Below are positions 54,395-63,920 of a DNA stretch of 64,000 nt, piece by piece. How positions within the stretch are numbered: position 1 is the stretch's first letter; each line of letters starts with the position of its first letter. A model generated the notes under the pieces. It saw nothing but the letters and a program-made list of their open reading frames with translations, made no database searches and had not been told where the DNA came from. A program made the position numbers and the translations under genes. The stretch comes from Ancalomicrobiaceae bacterium S20 (GTDB lineage: Bacteria > Pseudomonadota > Alphaproteobacteria > Rhizobiales > Ancalomicrobiaceae). The stretch lies in NCBI GenBank assembly GCA_040269895.1, contig CP158568.1, positions 1,892,716-1,956,715 on the forward strand, in the 5' to 3' direction.

Positions 54395-55717
54395 TCACAT
54401 CGCCTCGATGCGGATGAATTGCGCCGGGTCCGACACGTGCCCGTCTTGTTCGATGCGGGCGAGCGCCTCTCTTATCGCGGCTTCGGTGGTTTGGTAAGTC
54501 ACCATGATCACCTGCCGCGTCATCGCGGGAGAACCCGTATTCGGCTGGTCGGCCATCGGACGACCGGCGCGCTGGACGATGCTCTCGAGCGAAATTCCGC
54601 GTTCCGCCATGCGGTTGGCGATGGCCGCGAAGGCACCGGGGCGGTCGTAGACCGACAGGCGCACATAGAAGCCGCCGGCGTGGCTTTCCACATCCGACTT
54701 TCGATAGGGCTTCATCTGCTCGGCCGGCCGGCCCATGGTATTGAGCGCCGTGCCACGCGCGATGTCGGCGATGTCGCCGACCACCGACGAGGCGGTCGCG
54801 TCGCCGCCGGCGCCCGGACCGACCAGCATCAGCTTGCCGACGAAGTCCGCATCGACCGCAACGGCGTTCAGAACGCCGTCGACCCGGCCGATCGCGGAGG
54901 TCTTCGGCACCAGCGTCGGGTGGACGCGCTGCTCGATCCCGCCCTCGTTCTTCTCGGCGATGGCGAGCAGCTTGATCCGGTAGCCGAGTTCGTCGGCCGC
55001 CTCGATGTCGGGCAGGCCGATCGAGGTGATGCCCTCGATGAAGATCTGGTCGACATCGATCTCGCTGCCGAAAGCGAGCGAGGTCAGCAGCGCCAGCTTA
55101 TGCGCCGTATCGAAGCCACCGACATCGAAGGTCGGGTCGGCTTCGGCATAGCCGAGGCGCTGGGCATCCTTCAGGCACTCGTCGAACGAGATCCGCTCGC
55201 GCTCCATCCGGGTCAGGATGTAGTTGCAGGTGCCGTTGAGGATGCCGGCGAGCCGGGTGATCTCGTTGCCGGCGAGCGCCTCGCGCAGCGTCTTGATGAT
55301 CGGAATGCCGCCGGCGACCGCGGCCTCGAAGTTCAGGCTGACGCCCTTCTTCTCGGCGAGGCGCGCGAGCTCGACGCCGTGGCGGGCGAGCAGCGCCTTG
55401 TTGGCGGTGACCACATGCTTGCCGTGCTCGAGCGCGGTGCGGACACTCTCCTCGGCCGGTCCGGAGGCGCCGCCGATCAGCTCCACGAACACATCGATGT
55501 CCGGATTGGCCGCGAGCTTCACCGGGTCCTGGAACCAGTTCACGTTGGCGAGGTCGATGCCGCGATCCCGCGTCCGGTCGCGCGCGGAGACGGCGCGCAG
55601 CGAAATGCGCCGACCGCAACGCACGGCGAGATCGTCGCCATGCTTGGCGAGGAGACGGACGACGGAGGCACCGACGGTGCCGAGGCCGGCGAGACCCAGG
55701 CGAAGACTGGACTGCAT
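54395..55717 (-). CDS. hom: homoserine dehydrogenase
   Basis: A 440-residue cytosolic enzyme that makes homoserine from aspartate semialdehyde (Thr, Met and Ile synthesis). The NAD(P) site LAGLGTVGASVVRLL is at about residues 9-23, VTANKALLA and LNGTCNYILT in the catalytic domain, ADPTFDVGGFDTAHKLALL with the catalytic Asp/Lys region, and a C-terminal ACT domain (about 355-435: VRLSVYDRPGAFAAIANRM) for feedback by threonine. It forms a unit with glpX. Confidence 0.96.
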   Translation of the reverse strand: MQSSLRLGLAGLGTVGASVVRLLAKHGDDLAVRCGRRISLRAVSARDRTRDRGIDLANVNWFQDPVKLAANPDIDVFVELIGGASGPAEESVRTALEHGKHVVTANKALLARHGVELARLAEKKGVSLNFEAAVAGGIPIIKTLREALAGNEITRLAGILNGTCNYILTRMERERISFDECLKDAQRLGYAEADPTFDVGGFDTAHKLALLTSLAFGSEIDVDQIFIEGITSIGLPDIEAADELGYRIKLLAIAEKNEGGIEQRVHPTLVPKTSAIGRVDGVLNAVAVDADFVGKLMLVGPGAGGDATASSVVGDIADIARGTALNTMGRPAEQMKPYRKSDVESHAGGFYVRLSVYDRPGAFAAIANRMAERGISLESIVQRAGRPMADQPNTGSPAMTRQVIMVTYQTTEAAIREALARIEQDGHVSDPAQFIRIEAM

Positions 55718-55870
55718 CAGGACATCCCGGTTGGCGGGTCATGGCCGCATGCCCGCAAGGCATGCGATCGGGCCCAAGCCTATAGAGCCGGAATCGGCGG
55801 AGATAAAGGTGCGCCGACGAAAGGGGGTCATGCCACGACGGATTTGCCCGCCCGCCGCGACACCATGGCC

Positions 55871-56371
55871 TCACAATCGCGAGACCGGGTCGGCCAGCAC
55901 CTGTTCGACGAATGCCGCCTTGGCCGCGCGATAGGCGTCCATCGGCCGGCCGTCGAAGCCGGCCTTCAAGCCGTTGTAGTCAGCGACCAAGGCCGGATCG
56001 GCCCGCAGGGCGTCGCGGAACCGGACGAAGACGTCGAGTTCGCCGCCGCGGACCACAAGTTGGACGCCGAGCGGCGGATCGGCTTCCTCGGCGGCAAAGG
56101 CCGAGAATGCCTCGGTGCGGATCGAGCCGTCATTTCGCGCAAACCGCGCGGCAAGTGCCGCATCGGCGGCGACGAAGTCAGCCCGATCGACGCGGACACA
56201 CATGTCGAGATCGCCCTTGGTCAGGCAACCGGGCACGGCCGTTGCGCCGACATGCTGAATGTCGGCGCTCTCCGGCAGCAGGGCGGCGATATCCAGGCGC
56301 CACCGCTCGAAGGCGGCCGCTGCGTGAGCCGCAGCGGTCTGCGCTGGCACGAGGCGGAAGGTCTCCGTCAC
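55871..56371 (-). CDS. GrpB/UPF0157 family protein
   Basis: A 166-residue protein with the nucleotidyltransferase-like GrpB signature HVGATAVPGCLTKGDLDMCVRV (about residues 40-61) and VQLVVRGGELDVFVRFRDAL. The function of the family is uncertain. It starts 27 bases after the aminotransferase stop on the same strand and is likely cotranscribed. It lies between the aminotransferase and hom, a place where these two genes are often neighbours in related bacteria. Confidence 0.87.
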   Translation of the reverse strand: MTETFRLVPAQTAAAHAAAAFERWRLDIAALLPESADIQHVGATAVPGCLTKGDLDMCVRVDRADFVAADAALAARFARNDGSIRTEAFSAFAAEEADPPLGVQLVVRGGELDVFVRFRDALRADPALVADYNGLKAGFDGRPMDAYRAAKAAFVEQVLADPVSRL

Positions 56372-56398
56372 GGCGACCTCCGCCGGGTCCGAATCCCT

Positions 56399-57616
56399 TC
56401 AGCCGGCCGCGCTGATCGGGATCACGTTGTGCAGGGTCTTTTCCGCGCCGTCGAAGAAGCGACGGATGTTGCGGGCGGCCTGGCGGATGCGCTGTTCGTT
56501 CTCGACGAGCGCGATGCGAACGAACTCGTCGCCGTTCTCGCCGAAGCCGACGCCCGGCGCGACCGCGACATCGGCCTTCTCGATCAGCAGCTTGGAGAAC
56601 TCGAGACTGCCGAGGTGGCGGAACTTCTCCGGGATCGGCACCCAGGCGAACATCGACGCCTTCGGTGCCGGCACCGGGAAACCGGCCTTCTCGAAGCTCT
56701 CGACCATCACGTCGCGACGCTTCTTGTAGACCTCGCGGATCTCCTTGATGCATTCGTCGCCCGAGTTCAGCGCGTGGGCGGTCGCGACCTGGATCGGCGT
56801 GTAGGCGCCGTAGTCGAGATAGCTCTTCACGCGGCCGAGCGCGGCGATGAGCCGCTCGTTGCCGACCGCGAAGCCCATACGCCAGCCGGGCATGGAAAAG
56901 CTCTTCGACATCGAGGTGAACTCGACCGCGACGTCGATCGCGCCCGGCACCTGCAGCACCGAGGGCGGCGGATCATCGTCGAAATAGATCTCGGCATAGG
57001 CGAGATCGGAGAGCACGAACAGCTCGTGCTTCTTCGCGAAGGCGATCACGTCCTTGTAGAAATCGAGATCCGCCGTCACCGCGGTCGGGTTCGACGGATA
57101 GCAGAGGATGACCGCGAGCGGCTTCGGGATCGAATGGGCGACCGCGCGTTCCATCGCGTGGAAGAACGACGGGCCCGGCTCGATCGGCACCGAGCGGATC
57201 ACACCGCCGACCATCAGGAAGCCGAAGGCGTGGATCGGGTAGCTCGGGTTCGGCGCCAGGATCACGTCGCCGGGGGCGGTGATCGCCTGCGCCATGTTGA
57301 CGAAACCCTCCTTCGACCCGAGCGTCGCGACGATCTGGGTGTCCGGGTTGAGCTTCACGCCGAAGCGGCGGGCGTAATAGGTCGCCTGGGCACGGCGCAG
57401 GCCCGGAATGCCCTTGGAGGCCGAATAGCGGTTCGTGCGCGGCTTGCCGATCGTCTCGATCAGCTTCTCCTCGATGAAACGCGGCGTCGGCAGGTCCGGG
57501 TTGCCCATGCCGAGATCGATGATGTCGGCGCCGTTCGCTCGAGCCTGTGCCTTCAGACGATTGACCTGCTCGAACACGTACGGCGGCAGCCGTCGGATCT
57601 TGTGGAACTCGTCCAT
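56399..57616 (-). CDS. class I/II aminotransferase (AlaC / LL-DAP aminotransferase-like)
   Basis: 405 residues from ATG 57616, with GGGAAGGG upstream. Fold-I PLP motifs are IIDLGMGNPDLPTP, YSASKGIPGLR, CYPSNPTAV, LSDLAYAEIYFD (PLP Asp), the Schiff-base lysine in TSMSKSFSMPGWRMGF and the substrate Arg in FVRIALVE. Sequences of this type in alphaproteobacteria are commonly named LL-diaminopimelate aminotransferase but resemble AlaC, a glutamate-pyruvate transaminase. Confidence 0.9.
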   Translation of the reverse strand: MDEFHKIRRLPPYVFEQVNRLKAQARANGADIIDLGMGNPDLPTPRFIEEKLIETIGKPRTNRYSASKGIPGLRRAQATYYARRFGVKLNPDTQIVATLGSKEGFVNMAQAITAPGDVILAPNPSYPIHAFGFLMVGGVIRSVPIEPGPSFFHAMERAVAHSIPKPLAVILCYPSNPTAVTADLDFYKDVIAFAKKHELFVLSDLAYAEIYFDDDPPPSVLQVPGAIDVAVEFTSMSKSFSMPGWRMGFAVGNERLIAALGRVKSYLDYGAYTPIQVATAHALNSGDECIKEIREVYKKRRDVMVESFEKAGFPVPAPKASMFAWVPIPEKFRHLGSLEFSKLLIEKADVAVAPGVGFGENGDEFVRIALVENEQRIRQAARNIRRFFDGAEKTLHNVIPISAAG

Positions 57617-57868
57617 GGCGTCGGCCCTTCCCTTGGCTCTCTCTTCTCGGGATCCGCCGCTCTCCTCACGGGAGGAACGGTGTCGATCGGACCCCCGGCT
57701 GGCATGCGGCGATTCGAACCGTCCGATCTTTTCGGACGGGGCGTCGCTTGTAACAGATCGATGTCGCCTTCGCGACCGCGACAACGTCGCGGCCAACGAA
57801 AGTCCTACCGCGTCATGGCGGAAACGCGGCGGCGCGCCGCGCCTCCCTCATCGCCCACCGGCATCCGC

Positions 57869-58300
57869 TCACTTCGCCGGCGCGGCACGGTCGATCTCGT
57901 CGACCGCCTTGCGATTCTGCGCCCGGAGCTTCTCCAGTTCGCCGACCGCGGATTTCGCCTTGCCGCCGCGCCCTTGAGCCTGCGCGCGGGCACCAGCGGA
58001 GCGCAGCGACTTCTCGAGCTTCTGCTGGCCCTCGGCATCGCGCGGACGCGCGGCGTCGAAGCGGGCGGTGTCGACGCTCACGTTCGGGTAGCCGTCCGGC
58101 GTGGTCGCCGGCACGGCGGCGCGGGGCGCCGGTGCGGCGACCGGCGTCGTGCCGGTCCCGGAAATGTCGTTCGCACACGCCGTCAGCGTGAGTACGAGGG
58201 TCGACACGACCGGAACGAGCCCCCATCTTGGCGGGCGAGCCGGGGCGGCGCGGCGTGCGCGGAGGAAACTCAGCGTTGCCCTATCGTCACGGAACTGCAA
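57869..58300 (-). CDS. small lipoprotein of unknown function
   Basis: 143 residues from TTG 58300, chosen because GGAGG lies five bases before it. A basic N-terminus of about 26 residues precedes a hydrophobic stretch and lipobox LTLTAC (Cys at about residue 41). The mature part is Pro/Ala-rich, then charged (AEGQQKLEKSLRSAGARAQA), with a likely C-terminal helix. No family is recognised. It is divergent from phaC across a 132-base gap. Confidence 0.7.
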   Translation of the reverse strand: MQFRDDRATLSFLRARRAAPARPPRWGLVPVVSTLVLTLTACANDISGTGTTPVAAPAPRAAVPATTPDGYPNVSVDTARFDAARPRDAEGQQKLEKSLRSAGARAQAQGRGGKAKSAVGELEKLRAQNRKAVDEIDRAAPAK

Positions 58301-58432
58301 GGATTCCTCCCCAATTGACGGGCGCGATGATAGCTGACCGCTCCAGCTTGTCACTCGACCTCGATACGCGTCAGATAGGGTTCCGGTGCCCGGACACGCG
58401 AACAACAAAGCCGGACGAGGGAACGCAGACCC

Positions 58433-60238
58433 ATGGCTGAGCAAGGCGAGAGCCCGCTCCTCAAGTATATCGTGAAGAACCCGGAAGCCTTCGCGAACAA
58501 TCTGGCCCGGGTGGTCGAGCAGGCCGGCAAGGCCGCCGCCGCCTATCTGAAGCCGCGCGAAGAGGGCTCCAACAAAGGGGAATTCGCCGAGGACATAGCC
58601 AACGTGGTCAAGACATTCGCCCATGTCGGCGAATACTGGCTGTCTGACCCAGGCCGCGCCCTCGAAGCGCAGACCAAACTCTTCACGGGCTACATCGACC
58701 TGTGGAGCACGATGGTCAAGCGCATGTCGGGCGAGGAGGCGCAAGCCGTCGCGGAGCCCGACCCGCGCGACAAGCGCTTTCAGGATCCGGAGTGGCGGGA
58801 GAACCAGTTCTTCGACTTCCTGAAGCAAATGTACCTGATCACCTCGCGCTGGGCCGAGGATCTGGTCGAGCGCGCCGAGGGGCTCGACGATCACACGCGC
58901 CACAAGGCGGATTTCTACGTCCGGCAGCTCGCGGCAGCGGTCGCGCCGTCGAACTTCCTGCTGACCAATCCCGAGCTGCTGCGCGAGACGATGGAATCGA
59001 ACGGCGAGAATCTCGTGCGCGGCATGCGCATGCTCGCCGAGGACATCGCGGCCGGCGGCGGCGACCTGAAGATCCGGCAGGCGAGCCCCGGCACGTTCAA
59101 GGTCGGAGAGAACCTCGCCACCACGCCGGGCAAGGTCATCCACCGCAATGATGTCTGCGAGATCATCCAGTACACGCCGGTGACCGAGACGGTGCTGAAG
59201 CGGCCGCTGCTGATCGTGCCGCCCTGGATCAACAAGTTCTACATTCTCGACCTCAATCCGGAAAAGAGCTTCATCCGCTGGGCCGTCGCGCAGGGCCACA
59301 CGGTGTTCGTGATCTCCTGGGTCAATCCGGACGAGCGTCAGGCGCAGAAGTCCTTCGAGCATTACATGCGCGAGGGCATCCTGGAGGCGCTCGACGTCGT
59401 CGAGAAGGCGACCGGCGAGCGCGAGGTCAACACGATCGGCTATTGCGTCGGCGGCACGCTCCTCGGCGTGACGCTCGCCTATTGCGCGGCGGTCGGCGAC
59501 GACCGGATCAAGAGCGCGACCTTCTTCACGACCCAGGTCGACTTCCGCTATGCCGGCGACCTCAAGGTGTTCGTCGACGAGGAACAGATCCGCGCGACCG
59601 AAGAGAAGATGAAGGCCAAGGGCTATCTCGAAGGCACGAAGATGGCCGCGGCCTTCAACATGCTGCGGTCGAACGACCTGATCTGGCCCTATGTCGTCAA
59701 CAATTACATGCGCGGTAAGGAACCGTTCCCGTTCGACCTTCTGTACTGGAACTCCGACGCCACCCGGATGCCGGCGGCGAACCACAGTTTCTACCTGCGG
59801 AATTGCTATCTCGACAACAAGTTGACCAAGGGCGAGATGGAGATCGCGGGCGTCAAGCTCGACCTCTCCAAGTCGAAGGTGCCGATCTACAATCTCGCCA
59901 CCCGCGAGGATCACATCGCCCCGGCGAAATCGGTGTTTCTCGGCAGCCGCTATTTCGGCGGTCCGGTGACCTTCGTGCTGGCCGGCTCCGGCCATATCGC
60001 CGGCGTGGTGAACCCGGCGACGAAGCCGAAGTACCAGTTCTGGACCGGCGCGCCGCCGGCCGGCGAACTCGATGACTGGATCGCCAAGGCCGAGGAGCAT
60101 CCGGGCACGTGGTGGCCGCATTGGCACCAGTGGGTCAGCGCGCTCGCGCCGGAGACAGTCAAGGCACGCAAGCCCGGCGGCCGCAAGCTGAAGCCGCTCG
60201 GCGATGCACCCGGCACCTATGTGGTGATCCGGGCCTGA
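58433..60238 (+). CDS. phaC: class I poly(R)-hydroxyalkanoate synthase PhaC
   Basis: A 601-residue enzyme that polymerises (R)-3-hydroxyacyl-CoA into PHA granules. The alpha/beta-hydrolase core has the modified lipase box GYCVGG with nucleophile C338, D493 in the REDHIAP loop and H521 in [11 protein letters not shown], the standard triad. The PhaC signature [13 protein letters not shown] (about 300-312) and the N-terminal domain are intact, and the length is normal for class I. GAGG lies upstream of the ATG. phaA and phaB are not in the window. Confidence 0.97.
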   Translation: MAEQGESPLLKYIVKNPEAFANNLARVVEQAGKAAAAYLKPREEGSNKGEFAEDIANVVKTFAHVGEYWLSDPGRALEAQTKLFTGYIDLWSTMVKRMSGEEAQAVAEPDPRDKRFQDPEWRENQFFDFLKQMYLITSRWAEDLVERAEGLDDHTRHKADFYVRQLAAAVAPSNFLLTNPELLRETMESNGENLVRGMRMLAEDIAAGGGDLKIRQASPGTFKVGENLATTPGKVIHRNDVCEIIQYTPVTETVLKRPLLIVPPWINKFYILDLNPEKSFIRWAVAQGHTVFVISWVNPDERQAQKSFEHYMREGILEALDVVEKATGEREVNTIGYCVGGTLLGVTLAYCAAVGDDRIKSATFFTTQVDFRYAGDLKVFVDEEQIRATEEKMKAKGYLEGTKMAAAFNMLRSNDLIWPYVVNNYMRGKEPFPFDLLYWNSDATRMPAANHSFYLRNCYLDNKLTKGEMEIAGVKLDLSKSKVPIYNLATREDHIAPAKSVFLGSRYFGGPVTFVLAGSGHIAGVVNPATKPKYQFWTGAPPAGELDDWIAKAEEHPGTWWPHWHQWVSALAPETVKARKPGGRKLKPLGDAPGTYVVIRA

Positions 60239-60297
60239 AGGGCTCGGGCTATCACCTGACACCATCCGTGGGCGGGACTTTCCCGCTCTGATACGCG

Positions 60298-60322
60298 AAA
60301 ACCGCCCGGATCGACCGGGCGG
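60298..60322 (-). terminator. terminator downstream of the collagen-like gene
   Basis: An eight-base stem (60302-60309 with 60315-60322) and a five-base loop are read on the minus strand into TTTT (complement of 60298-60301). It can also act as a weak stop for phaC on the other strand. Confidence 0.6.
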
Positions 60323-60412
60323 CTCGGTAGCGGCGTTCGGCGATGTCAGTGCGCGCGCGTGAGGAAAGTGCGTGCCGGACCGGCCGCCTCGCCTGCCTCA
60401 CGCGCGACGGCC

Positions 60413-60844
60413 TTACTTGGCAACGCAGATCGCGACGGCCTTGCCGTTCTCACAGCCGATGGCGCCATCGTCGCCGATGGTCAGCGTGGCGCCAGTTCCG
60501 ACGCAGTAGCCGGACAGCAGCATCTCGCCGCTCGAGCAGGAGGCCGAGGCATCGCCCGGCACCTTGCGCAGGCTCAGCGCCGGGGCAGCAGCACCCGGTT
60601 CGCCGCGCGGACCGGCGGCGCCCTGCTCGCCCTTCGGGCCGGCGGGACCAGCGGGGCCGGCCGGACCGGCGTCACCCTTCGGACCGGCGGGGCCGGCGGG
60701 ACCAGCCGGACCGGCGGGGCCCTGCGCGCCCGGCGCGCCGCTCGGACCGGTTTCGCCCTTCGGGCCGGCCGGACCGGGCTTGCCCTCACAGGCGGCGAGG
60801 CCGAGCGCCAGAAGGCCGACGGCAAGATATTTCAGAGACTTCAT
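60413..60844 (-). CDS. collagen-like lipoprotein
   Basis: 143 residues from ATG 60844, with GGAGG six bases before it. A lipoprotein signal ends at LALGLAAC (Cys 19). It is followed by 22 uninterrupted Gly-X-Y triplets (about residues 20-86), many GPA, with KGE and KGD charge pairs that favour a triple helix. The C-terminal 55 residues contain four cysteines ([23 protein letters not shown]) and may be a trimerisation or binding head. It should be a lipid-anchored collagenous stalk on the cell envelope. The function is unknown, and no partner gene is evident. Confidence 0.88.
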   Translation of the reverse strand: MKSLKYLAVGLLALGLAACEGKPGPAGPKGETGPSGAPGAQGPAGPAGPAGPAGPKGDAGPAGPAGPAGPKGEQGAAGPRGEPGAAAPALSLRKVPGDASASCSSGEMLLSGYCVGTGATLTIGDDGAIGCENGKAVAICVAK

Positions 60845-61013
60845 GAAGATCCTCCCAACCCCTCGCCATGCGAGGCATGGGAGGATGTCCGCGAATTTCA
60901 TGACACGTCAATGGCTGTCGACGCCACGAAACCGTCATTCGCTGACACGATTGCGGAGTGGCGACACAGCGCGTCATCCAGCCGTCGCTGACGTCGCATC
61001 GGAACAGGTCCGT

Positions 61014-62054
61014 TCAGGGGAAATGGCCGATGCGGGTGAGGCCGAGCCCTTCGTCGAACCCCATCATGAGGTTGGCGTTCTGGACCGCCTGCCCGGCCGA
61101 CCCCTTCATCAGATCGTCGAGCGCAACGGCGAGGATCGCGCGACCCGGCCGGCGGTCGCGCAACACGCCGATCAGCGCCCGGTTGGCGCCGCGCACGTGG
61201 CCGAAATCCGGCGCGCGTCCGAAAGGCAGCACATCGACGAAACGCTCGGTCAGAAAGCGCCCGGTCAGGATGTGATGGAGATCCTCGACCATATGACCGC
61301 GCACGAACTTGACGTAGAGCGTCGCCAGCACGCCGCGCCCCGTGGGCACGCGATGGATCGCGAGGCTCGGCACCACCGAGCGGCCCGCGGCCCGCGAGAG
61401 TGCCAGTTCGATCTCAGCCGCATCATGGTCGGTGCCGGCGAAGCCGACGTCCTCGACCGCACCGGCCGTGGCCCCGGAGGGCCCAGGCCTGGACAGGGCG
61501 CCGGCGGCCGCCTTGATGTCGATCGTGATCTCGCCCGGATCGATGGCGAGCGCCTCGATCAGCGGCACGAGCGCGAGTTCGACGGCGGTGGCGAGCGCGC
61601 CCGGATTGCCGACCATGCGGGCGGCGGGGATCTCACTGCGGAAGAACTCGGTCAGACCACAGACGGCGTTCGGGGCCGGCTCCGGCGCGCGAGCGACCTC
61701 GCGGCCGCGGCGCTGGCCCGCGCCGGTGGCGCAGAGGCTCGCAGCCGTGTCGACGATCCGCACCGTGTCCGGCAATCCGGCGAGGATCGCCGTCTCCGAT
61801 CCGTCGGCGAGCGCGCCGAAGACCAGATCGACCTGCGACCAGTCCTGCGCCTCGGGCGGGATAGGACGCGGCAGAGACACGCCTGCAAGATGAGGGTAGA
61901 CCCCGCTCATGGATCCGGCGGCATGTTCGGGGACGATCAATGCCCGGATATTGAAGCGAGGATGTTCGGCGAGCAGGCGAACGATCTCGGCACCGACCCG
62001 ACTGGTGGCACCCAGCACCGCGACGTCCGCGCCTTCGAGAGAGAGAACCGACAT
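61014..62054 (-). CDS. ArgC-like protein lacking the catalytic cysteine
   Basis: 346 residues, the length of N-acetyl-gamma-glutamyl-phosphate reductase. The NAD(P) start VAVLGATSRVGAEIVRLL, the C-terminal KGSAGQAVQNANLMMGFDE and the segment GRGVLATLY fit ArgC. The catalytic NPGCYPTA motif instead reads NPGALATA (Cys to Ala at residue 153), and the HRHTPEI substrate motif reads DHDAAEI. Normal ArgC chemistry via a thioester is therefore not expected. It lies directly after rpsI, the place of argC in related bacteria. Options are a paralogue with another role or a decayed enzyme; the frame is fully open. Confidence 0.85.
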   Translation of the reverse strand: MSVLSLEGADVAVLGATSRVGAEIVRLLAEHPRFNIRALIVPEHAAGSMSGVYPHLAGVSLPRPIPPEAQDWSQVDLVFGALADGSETAILAGLPDTVRIVDTAASLCATGAGQRRGREVARAPEPAPNAVCGLTEFFRSEIPAARMVGNPGALATAVELALVPLIEALAIDPGEITIDIKAAAGALSRPGPSGATAGAVEDVGFAGTDHDAAEIELALSRAAGRSVVPSLAIHRVPTGRGVLATLYVKFVRGHMVEDLHHILTGRFLTERFVDVLPFGRAPDFGHVRGANRALIGVLRDRRPGRAILAVALDDLMKGSAGQAVQNANLMMGFDEGLGLTRIGHFP

Positions 62055-62119
62055 GAGCTACATTCCATCGGATCTCGGCGCGACGACCGGGACGTGACCG
62101 CTGATGAAAGTTAACAAAC

Positions 62120-62152
62120 AACGAAAAAGGCGGACCCGCAAGGCCCGCCTTT
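62120..62152 (-). terminator. terminator after rpsI
   Basis: An eight-base stem (62126-62133 with 62145-62152) is read on the minus strand into TTTTT and a further T-rich tail. It lies 35 bases after the rpsI stop and separates it from the ArgC-like gene. Confidence 0.75.
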
Positions 62153-62186
62153 CCGCAGAGGATCGCGCAAATTGACGCGACGTCGA

Positions 62187-62672
62187 TCAGCGCTTCGAGA
62201 ACTGGAAGGACCGGCGGGCCTTGCGGCGGCCGTACTTCTTGCGCTCGACGACGCGGCTGTCGCGGGTCAGGAAGCCGTAGGGCTTCAGCACGCCGCGCAG
62301 TTCCGGCTCGAAGTAGGTCATCGCCTTCGAGATGCCGTGACGCAGCGCGCCGGCCTGACCGGAGAGACCACCACCCTCGACCGAGGCGTTGATGTCGAAC
62401 TGGTTGTCGCGATCGGCGGCCAGGATCGGCTGCATGATCAGCATCTGCAGCACCGGACGGGCGAAATACGCCGTGAAGTCCTTGCCGTTGACGACGATCT
62501 TGCCCGAACCGCGCGACAGCCAAACGCGGGCGACCGCGTCCTTGCGCTTGCCGGTGGCGTAGGAGCGGCCGAGGGCGTCGACCTTGCGCTCGTGGACCGG
62601 AGCCGGCTCACCGCCGACCGGACGAGCGCCCATGGCCTCGCCGAGCTGTTCCAGAGACTGAATCTCGGCCAT
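62187..62672 (-). CDS. rpsI: 30S ribosomal protein S9
   Basis: 161 residues with a non-conserved N-terminal extension of about 34 residues. The S9 core has [52 protein letters not shown], and the C-terminal [24 protein letters not shown]-type tail that reaches the ribosomal P site. It starts two bases after the rplM stop, the standard rplM-rpsI operon. A terminator follows. Confidence 0.98.
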   Translation of the reverse strand: MAEIQSLEQLGEAMGARPVGGEPAPVHERKVDALGRSYATGKRKDAVARVWLSRGSGKIVVNGKDFTAYFARPVLQMLIMQPILAADRDNQFDINASVEGGGLSGQAGALRHGISKAMTYFEPELRGVLKPYGFLTRDSRVVERKKYGRRKARRSFQFSKR

Positions 62673-62674
62673 GT

Positions 62675-63136
62675 TCAGGCCCTCACGTTCTTGCGGTTGA
62701 GGCTCTTGACGTCGAGCACGGCCGGCTGCTGAGCCTCGTGCGGATGAGCGCCGCCCGCGTAGATCTTCAGGTGGGTCATCTGCTTGCGGGCGAGGGGCCC
62801 GCGCGGCAGCATGCGCTGCACGGCCTTCTCGATCACGCGCTCGGGGAAACGGCCCTCGAGGATCTTGCGCGCGGTGCGCTCCTTGATGCCGCCCGGATGA
62901 CCGGTGTGCCAGTAGTAGACCTTGTCCTCACGCTTGTTGCCGGTGAAGACCACCTTGTCCGCGTTGATGACGATGACGTTGTCACCGTCGTCGACGTGGG
63001 GGGTGTAGGTCGGCAGGTGCTTGCCGCGCAGCCGCATGGCGATCAGAGAAGCGAGGCGGCCGACGACCAGACCCTGGGCGTCGATCAGGACCCACTTCTT
63101 CTCGACCTCAGCCGGCTTGGCCGAATACGTCGTCAT
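62675..63136 (-). CDS. rplM: 50S ribosomal protein L13
   Basis: 153 residues from ATG 63136 ([11 protein letters not shown]). L13 motifs are [52 protein letters not shown] and [20 protein letters not shown]. It is the first gene of the rplM-rpsI operon, with an identifiable promoter and a leader hairpin upstream. Confidence 0.98.
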   Translation of the reverse strand: MTTYSAKPAEVEKKWVLIDAQGLVVGRLASLIAMRLRGKHLPTYTPHVDDGDNVIVINADKVVFTGNKREDKVYYWHTGHPGGIKERTARKILEGRFPERVIEKAVQRMLPRGPLARKQMTHLKIYAGGAHPHEAQQPAVLDVKSLNRKNVRA

Positions 63137-63218
63137 TGTTTTCGTCCCTTGTTCGAGGGGTGTCCCCTCTTCCGCGCAGCCGGATCCCTGTCGAGACGCC
63201 GGTGCGGGCAAACGAAGA

Positions 63219-63238
63219 GGCGGCCCGCAGGGGCCGCC
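63219..63238 (-). promoter_or_regulatory. leader hairpin upstream of rplM
   Basis: A perfect eight-base GC stem (63219-63226 with 63231-63238) and a four-base loop lie between the promoter and the rplM start, in the 5' leader. There is no T-run, so a structural or regulatory role in the leader is more likely than termination. Confidence 0.4.
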
Positions 63239-63250
63239 GTTTCGAGGGTG

Positions 63251-63279
63251 GGGATAATCGATACCCGGCCGAACGTCAA
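63251..63279 (-). promoter_or_regulatory. candidate promoter of rplM-rpsI
   Basis: On the minus strand TTGACG (63274-63279) is followed after 17 bases by TATCCC (63251-63256). The position, about 115 bases upstream of the rplM start, fits a housekeeping promoter. Confidence 0.5.
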
Positions 63280-63422
63280 GAGGACGTCACGAACTCACGT
63301 CGGACATAAAATATTGAATTTCAATGGCTTGTCTATAGCGGTATTATAATACGCGGTGATTCTTATCGGAATACCACACAAAATGCGGCCAGCGCCCGGT
63401 GATCGGGCGCCGGCCGGCGGCG

Positions 63423-63920
63423 TCAGCGGCAGACCCTCCGCATATGACCGGCGCCGCGATAATCTTCGACGTAGACCCGGCGGCAGTCCGGCGCGCGGTA
63501 GCTGCCGTAGTCGTCATAGGCGCGGGCGGTCTCGTCGTGGCGATGGCGGTACGGCTGCTCTGCATAGCCGTAGCCGGCCGAGTCGTAGCGGCGCTGACCG
63601 TAGCCATAGCCGTCGCCGTCGTAGCGACGCCGCTCGTAGCGCGCCTCGCCGCCGTAGCTCCGATAGGGCTCGGTGTAGCGCGGGCGGTCGTAGCTCTCGT
63701 CGCTGGTGTAGCGCGGCGCGGGCTCGACATAGCGCTGCTGCACGACCGGTTCGTCGTCGGAGGCCTGCGCGGCCTGGGCGATCACGCCGCCGAGGATGAG
63801 ACCGCCGACGATGCCGGCGGCGATGGCGCCCTCGTCTCCGGCGCGGGCCTGGGACACCGGCGCGAAGGAAGCGGCCGTCAAAGTGAGGGCGGCGACGGCA
63901 GCGGCGACGAACCTGTTCAT
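63423..63920 (-). CDS. secreted Tyr/Arg-rich protein of unknown function
   Basis: 165 residues from ATG 63920 (ATG 63929 is possible). The signal peptide ends near SQARAGDEG (about residue 28). A glycine-rich hydrophobic segment GAIAAGIVGGLILGGVIAQAA follows (about 30-50), as in many glycine-zipper envelope proteins. The rest is a low-complexity region rich in Tyr, Arg, Asp and Gly with YGYGQRRYDSAGYGY-type repeats, and the C-terminal 20 residues hold two cysteines (DCRRVYVEDY, RRVCR). Membrane or cell-wall association is plausible; no function is assigned. Confidence 0.8.
   Translation of the reverse strand: MNRFVAAAVAALTLTAASFAPVSQARAGDEGAIAAGIVGGLILGGVIAQAAQASDDEPVVQQRYVEPAPRYTSDESYDRPRYTEPYRSYGGEARYERRRYDGDGYGYGQRRYDSAGYGYAEQPYRHRHDETARAYDDYGSYRAPDCRRVYVEDYRGAGHMRRVCR

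Noticed and set aside
54419-58318. Plus-strand 1299-codon open frame
   Set aside because: It is antisense to hom, GrpB and the aminotransferase, whose motifs are complete.
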